Source of the DNA: Agrypnia vestita
Taxonomy: Eukaryota > Arthropoda > Insecta > Trichoptera > Phryganeidae
Length of the DNA: 64,000 nt
Direction of reading: 5' to 3'
Assembly (NCBI GenBank): GCA_016648135.1
Contig: JADDOH010004237.1
Location: 1 to 64,000 of the forward strand
Below, piece after piece: positions 28,096 to 39,040 of the stretch. Each line of letters opens with the position of its first letter. Positions within the stretch are counted from its first letter, which is position 1. A program made the position numbers and the translations under genes. A model generated the notes under the pieces. That model was given only the letters and a program-made list of their open reading frames with translations. It did no database searches and was not told the origin of the DNA.

Positions 28096-29834
28096 GGGGA
28101 GACCGAGGGGAGTTGAAACAATTTTGACATTTTACTTTATACACAAAATACTGTAAACACCAATCGTATGAAATTAGTATCCATCGATAGTTCATTTATT
28201 GCACTTGCAGATGAGTAACACAAGGAGAGTGTATATGTGAATTCTGTGGCGAAAAATCGACTTAAACGTCACAAGTCATTTTGTTTCAACACCCCTTATA
28301 CCGAGGTGAGTTGAAACAGATATTTTTTGGATAGAAATAAGGGTTGTTAAGTAGTAACAACCATATAATTTAAAGATATTTATTGAAATACAACTTTTAA
28401 CGATAGAACATAATATTTTTAACAATATTTTGTACTGAATTGAGGATTGTTAGTAATAGTCAACTAAATTAAGATAAACTCTAAATCTTAAACAAATAAT
28501 AATGTTTTTTTTTTTAAATTATAACCGTGAACTAGAGTTGTATGACATGAGATCATCATTAAAAAATATAACAAATTAAAACTCCAAGCAGAGAAACAAT
28601 AATCACTTTCTTAATATCTATACGTCAGTATAAACCTATAGGCAAAACTTCTGGCTTCCTTAGTACTATAAGATAGTCACAGAGGACCTTCTCCTATGAA
28701 GATGAAAAAACAGTCTTTTCTGGATATCCAACCGATGGAGGAGTCGCCGTTTTATTACATTCATAAGCCTTTTTATTTTTTATGTAGGGGAGAGGTGGCC
28801 TTAAGGAGCCACTTTTTTTCTTTTCATCATATATTTTTTTAACGGATATTGAAAAAAAAAATTTTACCAACAAGAAGTTTGTTTATTTAGCTAAAGATTT
28901 CAGAAGATCGTTTTTCTTTAATCTTTTCAGATAATATATTTTTTTAGCTTTCAAAAAACATCAAAATAACCAGTGTGTATTAAAAGAGCCACTGCAAGTA
29001 TTGAAAGAGCCAGGTAGGTGGATAATATAAATGATACACAAATTCTTCACTTAAATGGAACAAATCATAATTATTATTTATTTGATAAAACTTTTTTAAT
29101 TTTAATAGAAAAAAACAAACAAACAAAACAGTTTTCTTAGTTAAAAATAATTAAAAAATGAAAGAAAAAACAAGTAGTGAAACTAAAAAAAATATCATCT
29201 AGTGACAATTAATACAAAAAAAAGAAATTGTAATTACCCTTAATATCACAGGACTCATGGGCCCATAAATTACATATTTTATATTTTAACCAGTCCACTG
29301 AACTTTCTTCATAGTTTTCTTTACAAACCACACACAAATTATTATTATTCATATCTTGTTTCCTCGTCTTGTTTTTATTTATTCCGACTATGTAGGAATC
29401 TAAAATCTCTTCACCAGAGATGTCCAAGTGGATGTATTATCCTCGGAATCCGAATCAACTTTAAGAATTTTAATGTTTTTAGTATTCTTTAATTTTTTGG
29501 AAATTTTCAAAATATTATTTGGTTTTTCTTTATCGCGATTGCATGTTTTTGTTAATAGTTTTCTTTTTCTGGTAAATCTCTAATAATAGAAGTTTTCCCC
29601 TTACGTTTACTAGCTGTTCCTTTTTTTCTAGCGTCAGCTTTGGGAAATGGTCGCATATTTTCTGGAGTGACTAAACACTGTGTGAATGTTGTAGACTGCG
29701 GAGAAATAGAATAATCTATGGATGTTGTAAGGGCCTGCGGGTGAGGGAAAGAAGTTGACATACGAAGATGCCAACTCGCTAAGGGTTTTTGGTTCTGTGA
29801 AATCAGTGTTGTTTCAAAACACCTCGGTCTCCCC
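28096..29834 (-). mobile_element. Pogo/Tigger-type DNA transposon P2, internally rearranged
   Basis: Ends: left TA-GGGGAGACCGAGGGGAGTTG, right (reverse complement) TA-GGGGAGACCGAGGTGTTTTG; both continue with GAAACA. TA duplication at both sides. Transposase pieces remain on the minus strand at both ends (next entry). In the middle, 28786-29000 carries a different end-like sequence (TAGGGGAGAGGTGGCCTTAA) with repeated AGAGCCA motifs, so another pogo-type piece seems to be nested or to have replaced the catalytic part. Confidence 0.7.
28640..29790 (-). pseudogene. Transposase remnants of P2
   Basis: Near 28760-28680 the minus strand reads PPSVGYPEKTVFSS then EKVLCDYLIVL, fitting the GRxTVFSxEEExxLxxYL block of Tigger-like transposases. 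The C-terminal part at 29761-29552 reads CLVTPENMRPFPKADARKKG then KRKGKTSIIRDLPEKENY, the usual Lys-rich tail (PxxxxPFPKAxxRK...KGKTxIxTDTPEK). From 29427, LCVVCKENYEESSVDWLKYK then WAHESC resembles the terminal C-x2-C...H-x2-C zinc finger. The catalytic DDE core is absent. Confidence 0.6.
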
Positions 29835-29836
29835 TA

Positions 29837-30985
29837 TGTTTGGAGCTTCAAAGGATTCATCCGAATCAAGCTCATATTCTGTTCGACAGTGTTATTCACC
29901 TTTTAATTTACAAATATTTAGGTTAAAATAATAATCAATAATTAATTAGGTCGGAGTTTTTCTTGAGAACTTGATTCTAATATTCATTTCTGCTGGCAAC
30001 TTGTATTGAAGAAAGAAGTTAAATAGATAGTTGTAATACATATCTACTGATATTTTGGGGACTCCAAAGAATAATGAGATTTGCTGTAGAAGTTTCTTTC
30101 AACAAAAATTGAAATAAATAATTCTCATTACACTATCGAATTATAAAAGGTATTTGATGGTATGTGGAATTTTTTTTATTGCGTGAAAAATTCTTAGAAT
30201 TGTTCGAGCTTTCATATTTTGTACTAAGTATTATTGACTTCGCCCCATTACGAAAGAAAAATTTGATCTGTAACTAAATAAATGTAATATGGACGAGACT
30301 TGCCTCTAAGACTCATCTCAGTCAGTCTGTTGCCGGCTACGTCCAATTGCTAACAAATTCTCGACGAACTTTGTACCTGCAAAGGAAGGTGTCGAGCTGC
30401 GGCGACTTATTGTTGACAGACAATCTCTTATCTGGAGCATTAGCGCGGAATTGATATTAAAGTATTTTCCATTATGTTATGAGAGTAACCGGGAGACTTG
30501 ATGGATACGTGCCCAGAATCGTGATTGGATTCGGTTGAGAATATTTGCTTACTTTTGTTTCTTCGTTTAGAATTAATCCATCCATGCAATATAATTACTT
30601 ACAATATTTACATAACTGAATACATGGGAGAAAATTTCGAATAAATAACTGAATTGTGACATATACATACTTTACAAGGAGACCATGTGACTGACTTGTG
30701 ATTAGCGTCAAAGAGAAATATATAAGAAATATATTTCTTTCATATCGCACTATTAGTTCTACATATCTATTTGCTTTCCGAGAGTCACTGGTCGTTTGTA
30801 TAAAATCAGCTTTCAGATAAAGAAATTGAATATATTTTTAGTTATTTTTCCGCCAGTGATAAAACCAGGCAAACATTTGAAGGACTTAAATTTGTGATCA
30901 TATGACATAATATATACTTTCGAGATGACGATATGTTCTTACGATCATGAAAGTATCACTGTAATGGTGCGTATACATGCGCTTT
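29837..30985. other. Intergenic interval, nothing recognised
   Basis: AT-rich; no supported gene. Confidence 0.4.
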
Positions 30986-31107
30986 AAATGCCGGTTGTCT
31001 GATCGTTGATAATGGCAATGGTTATACAAAAAGAATAGATTTTTATGAAAACGGGTTTTTTGATAGGTGGAAAACTATTACCACTGTTCAAACTACCGGC
31101 CCTTAGT
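30986..31107. mobile_element. MITE family A, copy 3 (diverged)
   Basis: Ends GCCGGTTGT and ACTACCGGCCCTTA; the centre, TTTTTATGAAAACGGGTT then TTGATAGGTGGAAAAC, matches the centre of copy 2 almost base for base, while the arms have diverged. Confidence 0.6.
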
Positions 31108-31439
31108 GTGCGCGCACGTGTATGAAACCCTACTATAAGGATAGTACAGAAAAAAGCCAATGTCATTGACCCGCTGGTACACGCCGACCTTTAATACAAC
31201 CTTAACCTAGATCAGGCTGGTCCAACCACAGGTAATTCCGAAGGCCTCATTAGGAAAAGGCATCTGGGGCAACGTCCAGGATAATACATATACTTTGTAT
31301 ATATTACTTAAGTCATGCCGATAGATAGGTTAAACTAACTATGAAGAAACTTTTGCTCAAGCAGCATTTCTAAAATTTCATAAGAATGAAGTGTCATGGT
31401 GTCATTTAAAACATAAATACATTTGAATAACTGGAGAAT

Positions 31440-31625
31440 AAAAAAAAATCGTACGTGTGCCCTATGTACGCGCGGTAGAAGTTGTACTTTAAAAGTAAAA
31501 TCAAGTTGTTTTAACTAAAATAAAATAAAAAAAAATTAAAAAAAGTTTAAAAAAAAGAAGTTGTACTTTAAAACTAAAATAAAGACAAAATAAAAGACAA
31601 AAAAAAAACAAGAAAAAATAAAGAC
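31440..31625. repeat. A-rich low-complexity tract with internal duplication
   Basis: Long A runs with AAAATAAAG units; GAAGTTGTACTTTAAAA occurs twice (about 31487 and 31558). Confidence 0.7.
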
Positions 31626-31764
31626 AAAATAATGACGCTCTAAATATTGACTACACTGGTCGTCGTCGATTATTTTATTGAGTTTCACGAAAAGAATTAT
31701 AACTCGTACTTACAGAATAACCTTTAATAGAATAATTAACCTCAAATATTAAAAATAATTGGGG

Positions 31765-31853
31765 CAAACAAAAACTTTATTAAAAAACGATCTAAACATT
31801 CGTGGACTCGGATGTAAACATGATCTGACAGATGACAAGAATTCAATATGGCT
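31765..31853. repeat. Direct repeat pair, copy 1 (~89 bp)
   Basis: Recurs at 32014-32101 at roughly 80 percent identity: CAAACAAAAACTTT, CGATC..AAAC.TTCGTG, ACTCG.ATGTAAA, ATCTGACAG.TGA, TCAATATGGC. The interval between holds no recognised element. Confidence 0.75.
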
Positions 31854-32013
31854 TCATTTTTGAGATGTTGTTCCTTTTCAAAAAACGTGTGCATTTAAAA
31901 GAAAACTCCAAATATATTTGACAGCCGCATTAAATGTCGAATGGAATGAATGAATGTGTTTTTAGAATAAATAATTTCTCGAATATCACTCTTAATCGTT
32001 TTTGGCATGGTGA

Positions 32014-32101
32014 CAAACAAAAACTTTCTTAAAAACCGATCGAAACCTTCGTGAACTCGCATGTAAATAGAATCTGACAGCTGATAAAAAATCAATATGG
32101 C
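32014..32101. repeat. Direct repeat pair, copy 2
   Basis: Partner of 31765-31853. Confidence 0.75.
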
Positions 32102-32660
32102 GTCGTTAGTTCTAATATCGCATATCCGCAATATGCTACGTGCGCAACTTCCGTCACAATAATTTTTTTATCCTTAATGCAAGTTTTTACAAATCAAAAC
32201 TGAAGCAAATTTTTACCCTGAAAAGTATTATTACCTCAAAAAGTTTATTGTGTTTCAAAAGCGAAGTTTTTTCTCGTGACGAGCACTCACTCATAGGTAG
32301 CTACTATTGCGACTTGTTTTTTTCTGGATGGGTATTAGTTAGACTTCAAAAAGGAAACTGAATCTATCGCTGCCTAAAACTATTGCCGCGCTTGAGTTAA
32401 CGTAGTTGCATCTGCTGTATTTCGCCTCTCCCCTTCCATCTCAAATTAGACAAACACGAACTAAGTTTAAACAACTTCTTCAAAACAAAAGTTCTTTAAA
32501 ATGTTGTGAATATGTAAATACTTGTGAAGTGCATAATTATAAAAGCAGTTTATCACAATGTAGCATTGTCACCCAGGTGACTGGAATCTTATAATATGAA
32601 TGCGCTAAAAATGGTGTAAGTACTGCATGTGTTTCCTTTGCCAGCACAAAATAAACAAAA
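32102..32660. other. Intergenic interval, nothing recognised
   Basis: Short open frames only, unlike known families. Confidence 0.4.
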
Positions 32661-32684
32661 GGCGAACTACATCTACCATACCGA

Positions 32685-32898
32685 CAGCTGATTGTATACA
32701 TCAAAGGCCGCGCAGCGGCCATTACTAGCCGTGAAGCGGTTATCTTAGCCGACCACACTGTCAACCAGCAAGCGAATATTTATGGCCGCGTAGCGGCCGG
32801 CAATAGCCGCACAGCGGTTACTATCGGCCGCGCAGCGGCCTAGAAAGCCTCCCGCAGAGCCTCCGGCAATCGGCGATAGCCGATTGCTTAACTGCTAG
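32685..32898 (+). mobile_element. Helitron-like element, GGCCGC palindrome family, copy 3
   Basis: Contains GGCCGCGCAGCGGCC, GGCCGCGTAGCGGCC, AGCCGCACAGCGGTT and GGCCGCGCAGCGGCC in 150 bp. It ends with ATCGGC-GATA-GCCGAT (32869-32884), 9 nt, then CTAG (32894-32897) followed by T, a textbook Helitron 3' end. The same block order occurs, more decayed, at 20990-21176, and the terminal block at 20013-20043. The 5' end is not identified. Confidence 0.6.
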
Positions 32899-33054
32899 TA
32901 AATATAATTTATAAAAACGTAATGTATGCTGTTTGCTTTATCGGTCGAGAATCAAGCCTCAGCCAACTTAAATACTAAGAATATTGATTTGACGCGTATT
33001 ATCAGAAAAGTGAATTATGTGATCGTCATCACCCAATTCTGGTAGGGTCGGCGG

Positions 33055-33285
33055 CACGAAGACTCAACAAGGCACTTCCATCACTCCTGTTTTGGGCCGC
33101 TTCAGTACCTACTAATTGTCCCAAAGTGTCATATATCCTTTTTTCTGTCTCAGTTTTGTCTGGAACGACCCACCGGCCGCCTTCCCTACGGAGTTGCCAG
33201 GAAGATACATCTTGGCAGTCGTTCCTCTAGCATTCGCAAGACGTTTCCAAGCCACCTTAAGTAAAGACCTTTAGCGATCTTAGAA
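33055..33285 (-). mobile_element. Non-LTR family N2, 3' end, copy 2
   Basis: The minus strand reads LRWLGNVLRMLEERLPRCIF, then GRRPVGRSRQN and a stop, the usual LRWxGHVxRMxxERLPK...GRRPxGRPxxRW end. Shares CTCAACAAGGCACTTCC with copy 1 at 2460. Stops throughout. Confidence 0.65.
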
Positions 33286-33608
33286 ATATATATTAATGTG
33301 CCAATTTTTGAAAACTTTAACAAAATTATTTATTAATGATGCATTTTAGGCGTGCTAAATGGAAAATATACCTTGATAAGAATGAAATACCGCAACTCAA
33401 AATGTTAAATTATATCTACGTGAGTAATGATAAAATCCTACTACATTTGTTTTTACGATACTGACTAAAGTGAATGTCCGAATAATATTTAAGTTCAAAT
33501 AATAAAAAAACTTTTAGGCAATGTCCTCCGTATGAATATCCAAAACTTCTATCATACATGATCATAAATTGACACCGTATCGTCTTAAGTCTAAGTATCG
33601 TAATTTTA

Positions 33609-33719
33609 GGTGTTCTGGTTCTTCGCATATATTTGATTGGCAGTATTTCTTTATGTATTTTGAGCAGCAAAAATACTGCCGTAAAATGTATCAAATATAT
33701 ACGAAATACCAGAACAACC
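33609..33719. repeat. Foldback repeat, ~40-bp arms
   Basis: GGTGTTCTGGTTCTTCGCAT ... GGCAGTATTT pairs with AAATACTGCC ... ATATACGAAATACCAGAAC over most of its length, with a ~20-nt loop and some mismatches. Confidence 0.65.
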
Positions 33720-34010
33720 AAAAATTGTCTGTTTTCACCACTCTACTCTTGTTAAAAGCCCACAATTTCATATTCAGATTGCAAAGAAATGGATAGACAT
33801 CTGTATAAAGAAATATTTTTTAAGATGAGAAATGTAAAGACATTTACGAAATGTCAATATTTTTTTCTTATAGCAGAAATATTTACTTTTTAGTTACTTT
33901 TAAACAGCAGAAATATTTAATTTAATATTTTGTCACTAAAGACGAAGAAATTAGTAAATATGTGTGAAACAAATTGATTATTACCAACTTTGTTTCCAAT
34001 CCACCAGAGT

Positions 34011-34544
34011 GTATTCGTACAATGTTAGCTAATAGCAAAAACTTCGGGTCAGTCTTTTTCATTCAATTTTCTATAGAAAATATTCTTTAGGCACGCTTTA
34101 CGGAATATAAAAAATTTATTCGGTAATACGTAAAATTTTTAATTTTAATATTTTTAAATTTCAAATTGTTTTTATTTGACTTGCGTCAAAGCGAATGACT
34201 TTTTAATTATTATATATTAATACAACATAAATTACTTTCATGATCTCTATATACAAAAGATAAGTCAGAAATATTGAAAAAAGTCAACTTGGTGGCGCTT
34301 CCAGTTGCCGGCAAACTTCTTGAAATTTTTTGGCGTAGTGGGGGAATGCGCAGAAGACAAAATTTGAGTCTCGTTGGTGGAATGGTATATGCGCAAACTT
34401 CCCCCCACTACGCCGTAAAATTTCAAGATGTTTGCCGGCTACTGTACCTCCGTCGACATTTCACCCGAAGTGTAAAGAATATTTTCTATTCCAATTGAAT
34501 GGAGATGATTCCCTTAAAGGATTTGCTATGAGACACCCTGCATA
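34011..34544. mobile_element. MITE family C, copy 3, with nested insertion
   Basis: Left end TGTTAGCTAATAGCAAAAAC, right end TTTGCTATGAGACACCCTG. The subterminal block TTCACCCGAAGTGTAAAG at about 34460 matches copies 1 and 4. A separate foldback element sits inside (34302-34444). Confidence 0.7.
34302..34444. mobile_element. Foldback MITE nested in MITE C copy 3
   Basis: 143 bp. Left end CAGTTGCCGGCAAACTTCTT, right end in reverse complement CAGTAGCCGGCAAACATCTT; arms of about 45 bp include GGCGTAGTGGGGG. CAG-starting ends suggest a hAT- or CACTA-like origin, but no target duplication was clear. Confidence 0.65.
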
Positions 34545-34620
34545 AAAGGGGTTAAAACGTGATTGTTATGACACCGAAACTCAGTGAGACTAGACCCGTG
34601 TACTTTTTGTTCGTTTCTCC

Positions 34621-34680
34621 GGTATATAAAATGAATTATCGGTTTAATAATACATGTTTTTTTAAACATAGAGGTAGGCG
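34621..34680. repeat. Direct repeat pair, ~60 bp (second copy 34764-34825)
   Basis: GGTATATAAAATGAATTATC, GGTTTAATAATACATG, ACATAGAGGTAGGCG recurs as GGTATATAAAATAAAATACC, GGTTTAATAATGCATA, ACATAGAGATAGACG. Confidence 0.75.
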
Positions 34681-35261
34681 CACAGTCACGTGTTCCTATC
34701 CTACATGCACTATTTTTTACATATTAATGTAGATTAAGATATGGGATATAAATATCGATCCTGCGGTATATAAAATAAAATACCGGTTTAATAATGCATA
34801 ACTTTTTTACATAGAGATAGACGAAGTTCCACGGCGGCGGAAGTGGACGGCTTCGAGTTGAAAACAGGACAAATAAAAGAAAAGTAGAGAACAAAGTTAA
34901 AACAAACAAACAAAAGAAGTAAATGAACAAACCATTTCGTATAAACTTTATATATAAAGTAAAATAACTACACAGACACGCTGGTTGTTGGTTCCGAAAT
35001 GTCTAGATCCGAGGCCAGATAAATGCACAGAGGATTCTGACTGAACGCGAAGTGTCAACAATCGCTAATTTCCCCGGCGCTGCCTGACCCAGAGCGCTGA
35101 ACTTGACCCGAGGCGTCTCGCGCCAGTCAAGGCCGGGCCGGGCGATGCTGAGCGACGCGGAGCTAATTAGACCGGTAAGGAGAACACATTCGGAAGGGCC
35201 GTTGCTTCGCAGGTAATGCGAACAATGCCGGACGTAAAATAAGACAAAATAGATTTCGGCG

Positions 35262-35405
35262 GCGGCGGCGGCCCCCGTAGTCCTGTGGCTTCTCACACCG
35301 AGGGTTCCGGGTTCGATTCCCGTTGAGGTCACGGTACAACCATGTGATTATTTCCAGGCTTGGGTATTTTTGTGATGTGTTTGGGTCTGATGGTCTGTTA
35401 TAGCG
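35262..35405 (+). mobile_element. tRNA-derived SINE
   Basis: GTAGTCCTGTGG (A-box-like) precedes a clear RNA polymerase III B box, GGGTTCCGGGTTCGATTCCC (35301-35320). The body, TTATTTCCAGGCTTGGGTAT then GTGTTTGGGTCTGATGG, resembles insect tRNA-head SINEs. A (GGC)n run precedes it. Confidence 0.6.
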
Positions 35406-36091
35406 TTAAAAATAAATGGCAGAGAATCAACAGGTTCCCCAGTAAAATTTGTTACGAAAACTACATTAGAAAATTTGGTAAACTTTCAATATATCTTCTC
35501 TTATTTTTGCATTTTTTGCATATTAGTGTGTTTGTGTTTCATTTTCACTATGCGTCTTTAAAACCTTTTTGAAATCAAAAAGTTTTTGGAAGCTCTAACT
35601 ATGGATCCGGGCATATACGCCAAGCCTTTGGTCTACCATCTTAGATATTCCCCTAGTACTGTGTTGTCAAATTGGCATACGGTTGTATTCAAGGTAAGGT
35701 AGAATGGTTAGCGTTGGTTTATATTTTAAATACACTTTATTTATTAAATTTAATTTCTTATAGGTATGCAATTTTATTTTATTAAAACAATAATCATCCT
35801 TGATGAACTTCGTAACAAGGTAGTATTAATAAAGGACTATACATTTTTTTATAAACAGATATTTTCACGATTTACTTGTATTGTTCGGTAGTTGAGTTTA
35901 TCCTCGATTGTATCGCGGGAGACCGGGGTCTAGTTTCTCTGCAGGGATATTTAAATTTTATTTATTGAAATTATGAATATTTTTTTCGATTCAGAAAATA
36001 TTATCCTATCCAGGAGAGTGATATGATACATGTGTCTGAGATATGTTTTTTTTATTCGTTAGTATGACCGTACGTAAATGCCTGCTTATAT
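35406..36091. other. Intergenic interval, nothing recognised
   Basis: No supported gene. Confidence 0.4.
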
Positions 36092-36266
36092 ATACAGTTG
36101 TCGTATAACGTTTTACGGAAAATAAGTCAGAAATTGTCGTAGCTTAACTTAAATTTTTCGCCTAAACATTTCACGCAGAGTGCAAAGCATATTTTCCATT
36201 CAAAATTAAATGAGGAAGAACCTCCCGAAGATTTTACTACTAGCTACGTGTGACACCTGTATTATT
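36092..36266. mobile_element. MITE family C, copy 4 (mostly right half)
   Basis: TATACAGTTGTCGTATAACG at the left; CATTTCACGCAGAGTGCAAA, TTTCCATTCAAAATTAAATG and ACTACTAGCTACGTGTGACA at the right match copies 1 and 3. Confidence 0.65.
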
Positions 36267-37130
36267 TGTTTTAAGTTTTAAGGACCGCGATTTTATAAAA
36301 CTAGCAATATCCCAGATTACTTAGATAAAATAGATTTTTTATAACAATTTATTTTCAAAGTGTTTTATGACAATATTCGTTCAAAGTGTGCGATGTTCAG
36401 CGTTTTCCTTTTTTTAGGGCAAGACTTCGCCGAAATGTTTTCGTGGAGCCATACTTTGATATTTGGTGAAGTTAATGAAGTTATTAACCCGCATACAATT
36501 CAAAGTTTTCATGCCCTGTAATGGTGAGGTATTTACTGACCTTATCCGGTTTCCTGACGCATGCAGAATGCAGACATCCCGCAAATGGACCTTCAATTGT
36601 GACGGGCGATGCGCGCCGCATCCCTGCCTTAGCAGCACAGAGTACAGAGCGGATTTTCGTCTGTGATCCCTTTTGGCAATCCCCGTACATGGATAATTTG
36701 TCTTTGTATACAATACAGCTCAGGTTTGATAACATAACTTCTGCATCCTCTTCGTTACAGTAATTTACACCATCCAGGGAGAGTAAAATGTCATAAATAA
36801 AATTAAATATTTACATTATTTATGATTATTTAAATAAACCTTAAAAAAAAATTTAAGGGATTTTTTTCTAAAATTGTCTTCAATTTTACGAAAAACGTTT
36901 TTCCCAAGTCGGAAATGCTGCTTACGTTGATATTTAATTTCTTAATAAATACATGACATGATTTTTTTCTGTCTCAAACGAATGTGTCGTTTCGGCGCGG
37001 CCATTCGTTTTTTTTTTCAAAAAATTTACAAATAAATAATAGTTCAATATTTACCTTAATAAGTGCCAATAATAAAAATAATAATTAATCGTCACCTTTT
37101 AATAAATCATCCAAATTTTATTGTCCCAGG
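36267..37130. other. Intergenic interval, nothing recognised
   Basis: Overlapping open frames on both strands at 36414-36763 are unlike known proteins and partly exclude one another. Confidence 0.35.
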
Positions 37131-37145
37131 GTGGTGTAATCCCTT

Positions 37146-37660
37146 AATACAGTGGACCCTCAATACTCGCCCATTTTTTCGTCGAAATTTTTGTTTGATA
37201 TTTGTCCGAAAAGTCGATATTTGTCCCACATGTCACGTGAGTCGGTCAATCAGGACATTGTTGTGACCAGAATAATTGACATTACTCGATGTCATAATGG
37301 AAGGTGACTTCCTTCCCAAAAAATAGCCTAACCTTTATAAAATAAAAATTCAATCATTTTTTTTGATATATGTAAAGTTTATATGTTTTTATTTATTGCT
37401 TTTTTGTTCACATAATCACTTATTACTTTATCAAAATTTTTCAAAGTTTTCAGTTTCAGTTCAAAGTAAAAGTTTTCAAAAAGTACCATACTCTTACTGA
37501 CATTAGAGCCTTGGGAGCCCTGGTCTATAGCCTCATCGGCATTAGAAATTCCGGGTCCATTTATAAGATTCACTCAACAACAAACATTCGTCAATTTCAG
37601 ATATATTTTTTTACAATTTTGATTCGTCTTAGTTAGTGGCAAGGATAAAATAAACATCTT
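37146..37660 (-). pseudogene. Unrecognised 64-codon frame, possible transposon piece
   Basis: ORF 37573-37379 (starts MNLINGPGISNADEAIDQGS) has a plausible, non-repetitive amino-acid mix with a Lys-rich end, but no family is recognised. To its left, CAGTGGACCCTCAATACTCG at 37151-37170 resembles a pogo/Tigger inverted-repeat end, so it may be the tail of such a transposase. No matching right end found. Confidence 0.2.
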
Positions 37661-38874
37661 TGAATTGTTGAATATGTTTATTTATGACAAAATCTACATT
37701 ATACAAGACAGTAACATGATTAACACAAATACATACATATTTAATATAACAAGTGTAGTATATTACTCCGACATCCACAATCCTAAAGCTTCCTTAGAAT
37801 TGCTAGCTTACAATTCAAGAGTTTCAGTGCAATGTATTATCAGCCATTGGATGTTGGCTTTTAATGATATCTTTTTATTTTAAGCCTTTATTGTAATGTT
37901 CTTTGATTTGTTAGTTATAATAATTTTAGATTCAATAAATATATCAGATACTTTGGTTCTGGTGGTTTGTACTACGCTGTACAACAAGCAAGTGGTGAAT
38001 AAAGTGTCGACATCCCTCTCTAGTTAGTTCCTCGCACAATGCTGCCTACGCCGTAAGGGCGTCCGTGGTTCGACGCCTACCACTAGTTACTCTAACTTGG
38101 GCACTCCTAAATATATATTATTTCGCAAAGGATTAAGTTGATATTTTTAAAATTGCATAATACCACTTGCATATTTCGTTAGAATACATACAATCAGTTG
38201 CATTCACGAGGAAATACAATGCCCTATTAAAATGGTACTTCATAATATTAGTTACGCAAAAATACCGGCAACCGTGTTAGACATGTTAGTTTTGTTTACA
38301 AACATTGACTCACTTCCACGCAAACTGACTGTCTCATTATATTATTCTATTGTATAAATCAGTTGTGTGTATAAAATGTCATTCCCTAAAGTGGCGATAA
38401 GTTTATTAATTAATATGGACCGTGTTAATAACGAATTGTGCACATGTTCTAATTAGTGTTTCCACCTGCAATCCTTGCGAGACGCAGCTGGGAACTAACC
38501 TGACAACCTGTACACTGTCGAGTCTTACAATACCTCGCGGGACGCACAAAGCCTAACGAATACTCTAATTTAAATTAGTTTTTATTATCAAGAGCGTAAC
38601 AAGCTATTATAATTAGTAAACAAACTCGACTGAAGTATATTATTATCTATATAAATTACTTTATCAATAGATATCAATCAATCGGCTGGACCGAGGTCCG
38701 CTCCTTGTTTTAAGTCAAAATTCCTGATCCCGGGAGCTCTTCTGCGGAAGAGCGTATTAAGATTATTATTACCAAAGTAAATTGCAAACAAATTATCCAA
38801 GGGCTAATGAAAACTATATATCGAGTTGAAAATTCTACATTCTATTAAAATATTATAACAATATCGAACATTCT
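37661..38874. other. Intergenic interval downstream of the minus-strand gene
   Basis: No supported gene. 38041-38100 contains GTGGTTCGACGCC, a weak B-box-like sequence that could be a SINE scrap. Confidence 0.35.
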
Positions 38875-38951
38875 GCGTAGTGTAACGTTAAGTTATTTTA
38901 TTAGGAGCAAACAACACAATGTGATCCTCAAGTGTCGCGGGCCGGGGGCGC
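38875..38951 (-). terminator. 3' UTR and poly(A) signal of the minus-strand gene
   Basis: After the stop codon, about 50 nt of UTR lead to AATAAA on the minus strand at 38902-38897; cleavage is expected near 38875-38885. Confidence 0.65.
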
Positions 38952-39037
38952 TCAGGGGTGCTCCAGGGAGTAGTGGCGGGACCGCTTCCAGAAGTTCTTG
39001 AAGAACCCTTTACGCTGCTTCTGCGTGCTTTCTTCGC
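38952..39037 (-). CDS. Terminal coding exon of an unidentified gene (partial)
   Basis: On the minus strand, TTTGTGTTCTCAG is followed by an exon of 86 nt that starts with two bases completing a codon. It then reads EESTQKQ, RKGFFKNFWKRSRHYSLEHP and a stop. A short UTR with AATAAA follows. The basic and aromatic, GC-rich codons stand out from the AT-rich surroundings, as expected for a conserved host exon. The protein family is not recognised; the tail is short and basic. Upstream exons should lie to the right on the minus strand (an incoming exon ending in phase 1), but none was firmly identified. Confidence 0.6.
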
Positions 39038-39040
39038 CTG

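Noticed and set aside
36414..36763. Four overlapping frames on both strands
   Set aside because: Mutually exclusive, no recognisable domain, no support for any one of them.
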